Assembly (NCBI GenBank): GCA_944377435.1
Contig: CALWEY010000078.1
Span: forward strand, 1 to 34,299
Reading direction: 5' to 3'
DNA from: an uncultured Clostridia bacterium
Lineage (GTDB): Bacteria > Bacillota > Clostridia > Christensenellales > UBA1242
DNA length: 34,299 bases
Part shown: one piece after another, positions 32,142 to 34,299 of the stretch
Layout of the letters: each line of letters begins with the position of its first letter
Numbering within the stretch: the first letter of the stretch is position 1
Program-made: the position numbers and the translations under genes
Notes under the pieces: model-generated
What the model saw: only the letters and a program-made list of their open reading frames with translations
What the model was told of the DNA's origin: nothing
The model's database searches: none

Positions 32142-33421
32142 AAAAATGGATAACTGCAATAGTGTGCATAATTATTATTACTGCTTTTGGACTTTTAGTT
32201 TATTTTAATATAGATGCTATAAAATCTAATTCAACACTTTACACAAAAGAGCAAATGGATGAAGCTTACAAAACAGGTTATAATGATGGACTGAAAAATG
32301 AGCAAGATTATATTTATCAAATAAATGAGTTTTCTACAAAGATTAAAGAACTCGAATCTACAATAGATAAATTAACTCAATATGTAAGCGAAAACGAAGA
32401 ATTAAAAACAACTATAAAAAATCTCCAGTTACAAATTGAGCAATTAAAGGCTACAATAAAATACTACGAGGAATTGATTAAAAATGAAGAAGATAAAAAT
32501 ATTGTTTTTGTTAATTTCTATGTAAATGAAGAAATAGTTAAATCAGTTGCTGTGAAAATTGGAGGAATTGTTCCAAGTACAGAGATACCAGAAATAGAGG
32601 AAACAGAATATTTAATTTTTAACGGTTGGGAATATAATGGCGAATTTGTAGATTTAAATACTTTCACAATTGATAACTCAATAGATTTAGAATGTAATTT
32701 GACATATTTTTATTTGGTTACATTCAATGTTAATGAAGAAATTATAGATACACAAAAAATTGAAGAAGGTAAATTTGCTAGAGTACCAGACTCACCACAA
32801 AAAGATGGCTATGTATTTAAAGGTTGGTCTTTAAATAATTCGATTGTAGATGTCGCATCTTTTTTAATAAATAATGATGTTGAATTTAATGCTATTTTTG
32901 AAAATACTAACATTATTATTTATAAAGATATAAATAATCAAAAATATGAGATAAAAAGTGTCGATGATTATTTTTACTGGAAAACCTTTAATTGTCCTGT
33001 AGATAAATCATCTATTGTATACATTGAAATACCATCTTGTTTTAATCGTATCAATTTAGGTCAATTTTTTAAAAATGTAGAGCAAATTATTTTGCCTGAA
33101 ACAATTAAGCAATTAGATGATAATTGTTTTGGTGAATGCAATAAATTAACAACTATTACACTTCCTAAAAGTATTGAAACCGTAGGAAGAAAAATATTTA
33201 AAAACTGTTCTTTATTGTCTAGAATTATTATATTAAATCCTGATTTAAATTTACAGGAATATCCTTTTGAGGGATGTGCTTCTATTTTAACTATCGAATA
33301 TTATGGAAATAAACAACAATGGAATGAAAAAGAATACGATAATTTATACGATTTAAATGACAGTTTAAATGCTAAAAAAATTATTATAGAATGTTTAGAT
33401 GGTTCAATTATTTATGAATAA
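32138..33421 (+). CDS. Membrane-anchored coiled-coil protein with InlB-like repeats and BspA-type leucine-rich repeats
   Basis: The 427 residues have a clear modular order. A TM helix (about 4-25) is followed by a coiled coil (about 38-118, heptads rich in L, I, E and K). Two beta-grasp repeats of the Listeria-Bacteroides (Flg_new/InlB-B) type come next, with F-N-G-W-E-Y-N-G and F-K-G-W-S-L-N-N signatures (about 120-190 and 192-255). Then come leucine-rich repeats of the LRR_5/BspA kind (about 290-395: I-I-L-P-E-T-I-K-Q-L, I-T-L-P-K-S-I-E-T-V-G). Such modules bind surfaces or other proteins, so it looks like a stalked adhesin. In a filamentous-phage-like operon this is the best candidate for the host-receptor (pIII-like) protein. 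Shine-Dalgarno GAGGAGGCAAAGAT; overlaps the next gene by 8 bp. Confidence 0.82.
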   Translation: MKKWITAIVCIIIITAFGLLVYFNIDAIKSNSTLYTKEQMDEAYKTGYNDGLKNEQDYIYQINEFSTKIKELESTIDKLTQYVSENEELKTTIKNLQLQIEQLKATIKYYEELIKNEEDKNIVFVNFYVNEEIVKSVAVKIGGIVPSTEIPEIEETEYLIFNGWEYNGEFVDLNTFTIDNSIDLECNLTYFYLVTFNVNEEIIDTQKIEEGKFARVPDSPQKDGYVFKGWSLNNSIVDVASFLINNDVEFNAIFENTNIIIYKDINNQKYEIKSVDDYFYWKTFNCPVDKSSIVYIEIPSCFNRINLGQFFKNVEQIILPETIKQLDDNCFGECNKLTTITLPKSIETVGRKIFKNCSLLSRIIILNPDLNLQEYPFEGCASILTIEYYGNKQQWNEKEYDNLYDLNDSLNAKKIIIECLDGSIIYE

Positions 33422-34299
33422 CAAAATCAAAATACTTGCTGAATATCAATACATATTTAATTTTGTAATTTGGTCAATACTCGTTTTAATCTTAATAGTA
33501 ACTGTTGGTATTCCTACACTTAACAATCTTTGGCTTATTAGTTTGTACGCGGTACCAGTAATTGGTTTTGCGTACAACACGCCAAGATTTATAGCTTGGG
33601 TTTATGCAAAAAATAGAGTAAAGCATGACGCTAAAAAACAAGCTGAGTTTTATCAATGTAGAAGAGTATCGGTTACAGACGGAGAACCAGGAACGGGAAA
33701 AACATCGAGTAATATATTTAATGCAAAAAACTTAGCTGAATATAATTGGCACAAACTTCAAATTGAATATGCTTTGCTTTCACCATTTGCCAGGCAAATA
33801 GAGAACGGCAAAGATGTAGAAAAGAAACGACACTGGAAAGAAGTTAAAGAAGCTTTTGAATTTTGGGCAAAACATAGTAATTTGCAACCGTGTTTAATGA
33901 GTTCAGTGCCTTTAATAGACTTTAAAGGTCGCAAGACCTTGAAGCTTACACAAGCTCATATAGAGCAAAAGAAAAAATCTCCATATCTTTCAGTATGGTT
34001 TGAAGATGAAATCGGAATGTCAAATCCCGCTGATGGGAAAAGAGGCAAGAATAAAAATTTGAATATATCCGAAGCTGGAAGATTTATTAGACATCATTTT
34101 GATGGCTTTTGGCTTAATACTGACCAAGATAGTGGAAATATAGCAATAGACTTAAAAAGAGTTGTGGCATTAAATAGAACAATGCTTGAACAAAAAGCTT
34201 TTTTAAAGCCATTAGTTTTAATGAAAATATACAATTTTTTATGTAATCGTCTAATTGCAAAATTTAAAGATATAACAGAAAAAAATTACAATTGTAAGG
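33414..34299 (+). CDS. Zot/pI-like P-loop ATPase with N-terminal TM segments, 3' end outside window
   Basis: 295 codons are open to the right edge. Two hydrophobic segments (about 14-34 and 38-56) precede an ATPase domain with Walker A G90-E-P-G-T-G-K-T97 directly after a V-S-V-T-D strand. Walker B is S-V-W-F-E-D-E (193-199), followed by I-R-H-H-F-D-G-F-W and N-T-D-Q-D-S-G-N. The spacing and the late 'R-H...TDQ' segment resemble Zot-domain morphogenesis proteins (pI) that power filamentous-phage extrusion. In classical pI/Zot the TM helix follows the ATPase, while here TM segments come first, as in VirD4/FtsK-type couplers, so the assignment is tentative. The start overlaps the previous stop by 8 bp and lacks a good Shine-Dalgarno. 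Confidence 0.72.
   Translation, partial: MNNKIKILAEYQYIFNFVIWSILVLILIVTVGIPTLNNLWLISLYAVPVIGFAYNTPRFIAWVYAKNRVKHDAKKQAEFYQCRRVSVTDGEPGTGKTSSNIFNAKNLAEYNWHKLQIEYALLSPFARQIENGKDVEKKRHWKEVKEAFEFWAKHSNLQPCLMSSVPLIDFKGRKTLKLTQAHIEQKKKSPYLSVWFEDEIGMSNPADGKRGKNKNLNISEAGRFIRHHFDGFWLNTDQDSGNIAIDLKRVVALNRTMLEQKAFLKPLVLMKIYNFLCNRLIAKFKDITEKNYNCK

Larger units (their letters stand above)
25520..34299. mobile_element. Left part of an integrated element at tRNA-Tyr; inovirus-like prophage or related element
   Basis: The segment from the tRNA-Tyr 3' end to the window edge holds a tyrosine recombinase, divergent CI/Cro-like regulators with shared operators and small unknown proteins. It also holds an HNH endonuclease, a structured non-coding segment, a tiny TM protein, four membrane-anchored proteins in a coupled operon and a Zot-like P-loop ATPase. 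No capsid, portal, terminase or tail gene is seen, which argues against a tailed phage. The Zot-like ATPase after small and large membrane proteins fits filamentous-phage order. No Rep gene is in view, so an integrative conjugative or satellite element stays possible. The exact left boundary within or just after the tRNA is inferred. Confidence 0.7.

Noticed and set aside
25520..34299. Tailed-phage prophage
   Set aside because: No terminase, portal, capsid, tail, holin or lysin gene is visible; the operon is made of membrane-anchored proteins and a Zot-like ATPase.

Overview
The window is AT-rich, low-GC Firmicutes-type DNA that uses TGA as an ordinary stop codon. It most likely comes from a spore-forming, probably uncultured, member of the Clostridia. 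The gene order pnp, ylxY-like deacetylase, ftsK/spoIIIE, rimO, pgsA, cinA, recA, miaB, mutS, mutL, miaA, ynbB-like PLP enzyme is classical Clostridia/Bacilli synteny. A complete spoIIAA-spoIIAB-sigF operon supports endospore formation. Species-level assignment is not possible from the sequence alone.

Positions 1-21100 are the conserved core. It starts inside pnp, followed by RNase R (a pair of RNA-decay exonucleases) and a deacetylase-like membrane protein of the YlxY type. Next comes a tightly packed run ftsK-rimO-pgsA-cinA-recA, then a class A penicillin-binding protein on the opposite strand. The miaB-mutS-mutL-miaA-ynbB-like operon closes the block. Several core proteins deviate from their families: CinA lacks its amidohydrolase serine, MiaB lacks the TRAM domain, the deacetylase lacks its metal-binding aspartates, and MutL has E to D in its endonuclease motif.

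Positions 21095-25520 hold a small divergent cassette, an XRE regulator beside a membrane-protein gene broken by one in-frame TAA. Then come a YgjV-family membrane protein, a promoter-bearing rod-shaped structured RNA, the spoIIA operon on the minus strand, and six tRNA genes: Pro, Met/Ile(CAU), Asp, a Phe-like tRNA carrying a GAC anticodon, Thr and Tyr.

From about 25520 to the right edge lies the left part of an integrated element next to tRNA-Tyr. A leftward operon encodes a CI-like repressor, a two-TM protein, a 43-codon ORF broken at an A8 tract and a tyrosine recombinase. It faces a Cro-like gene across a control region with three helically phased operator copies. Rightward come two small proteins, a roughly 150-bp non-coding segment full of hairpins with mutually exclusive pairings, an HNH endonuclease, a 48-residue single-TM protein that uses an ATT start, and four translationally coupled membrane-anchored proteins. 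Two of those four have repeated beta-type or adhesin-like modules. The run ends in a P-loop ATPase resembling Zot/pI of filamentous phages, cut by the window edge. The layout (tiny TM protein, large anchored surface proteins, Zot-like ATPase) suggests an inovirus-like prophage or a related extrusion/conjugation element in a sporulating Firmicute. The replication gene and the right attachment site lie outside the window, so this stays an inference.
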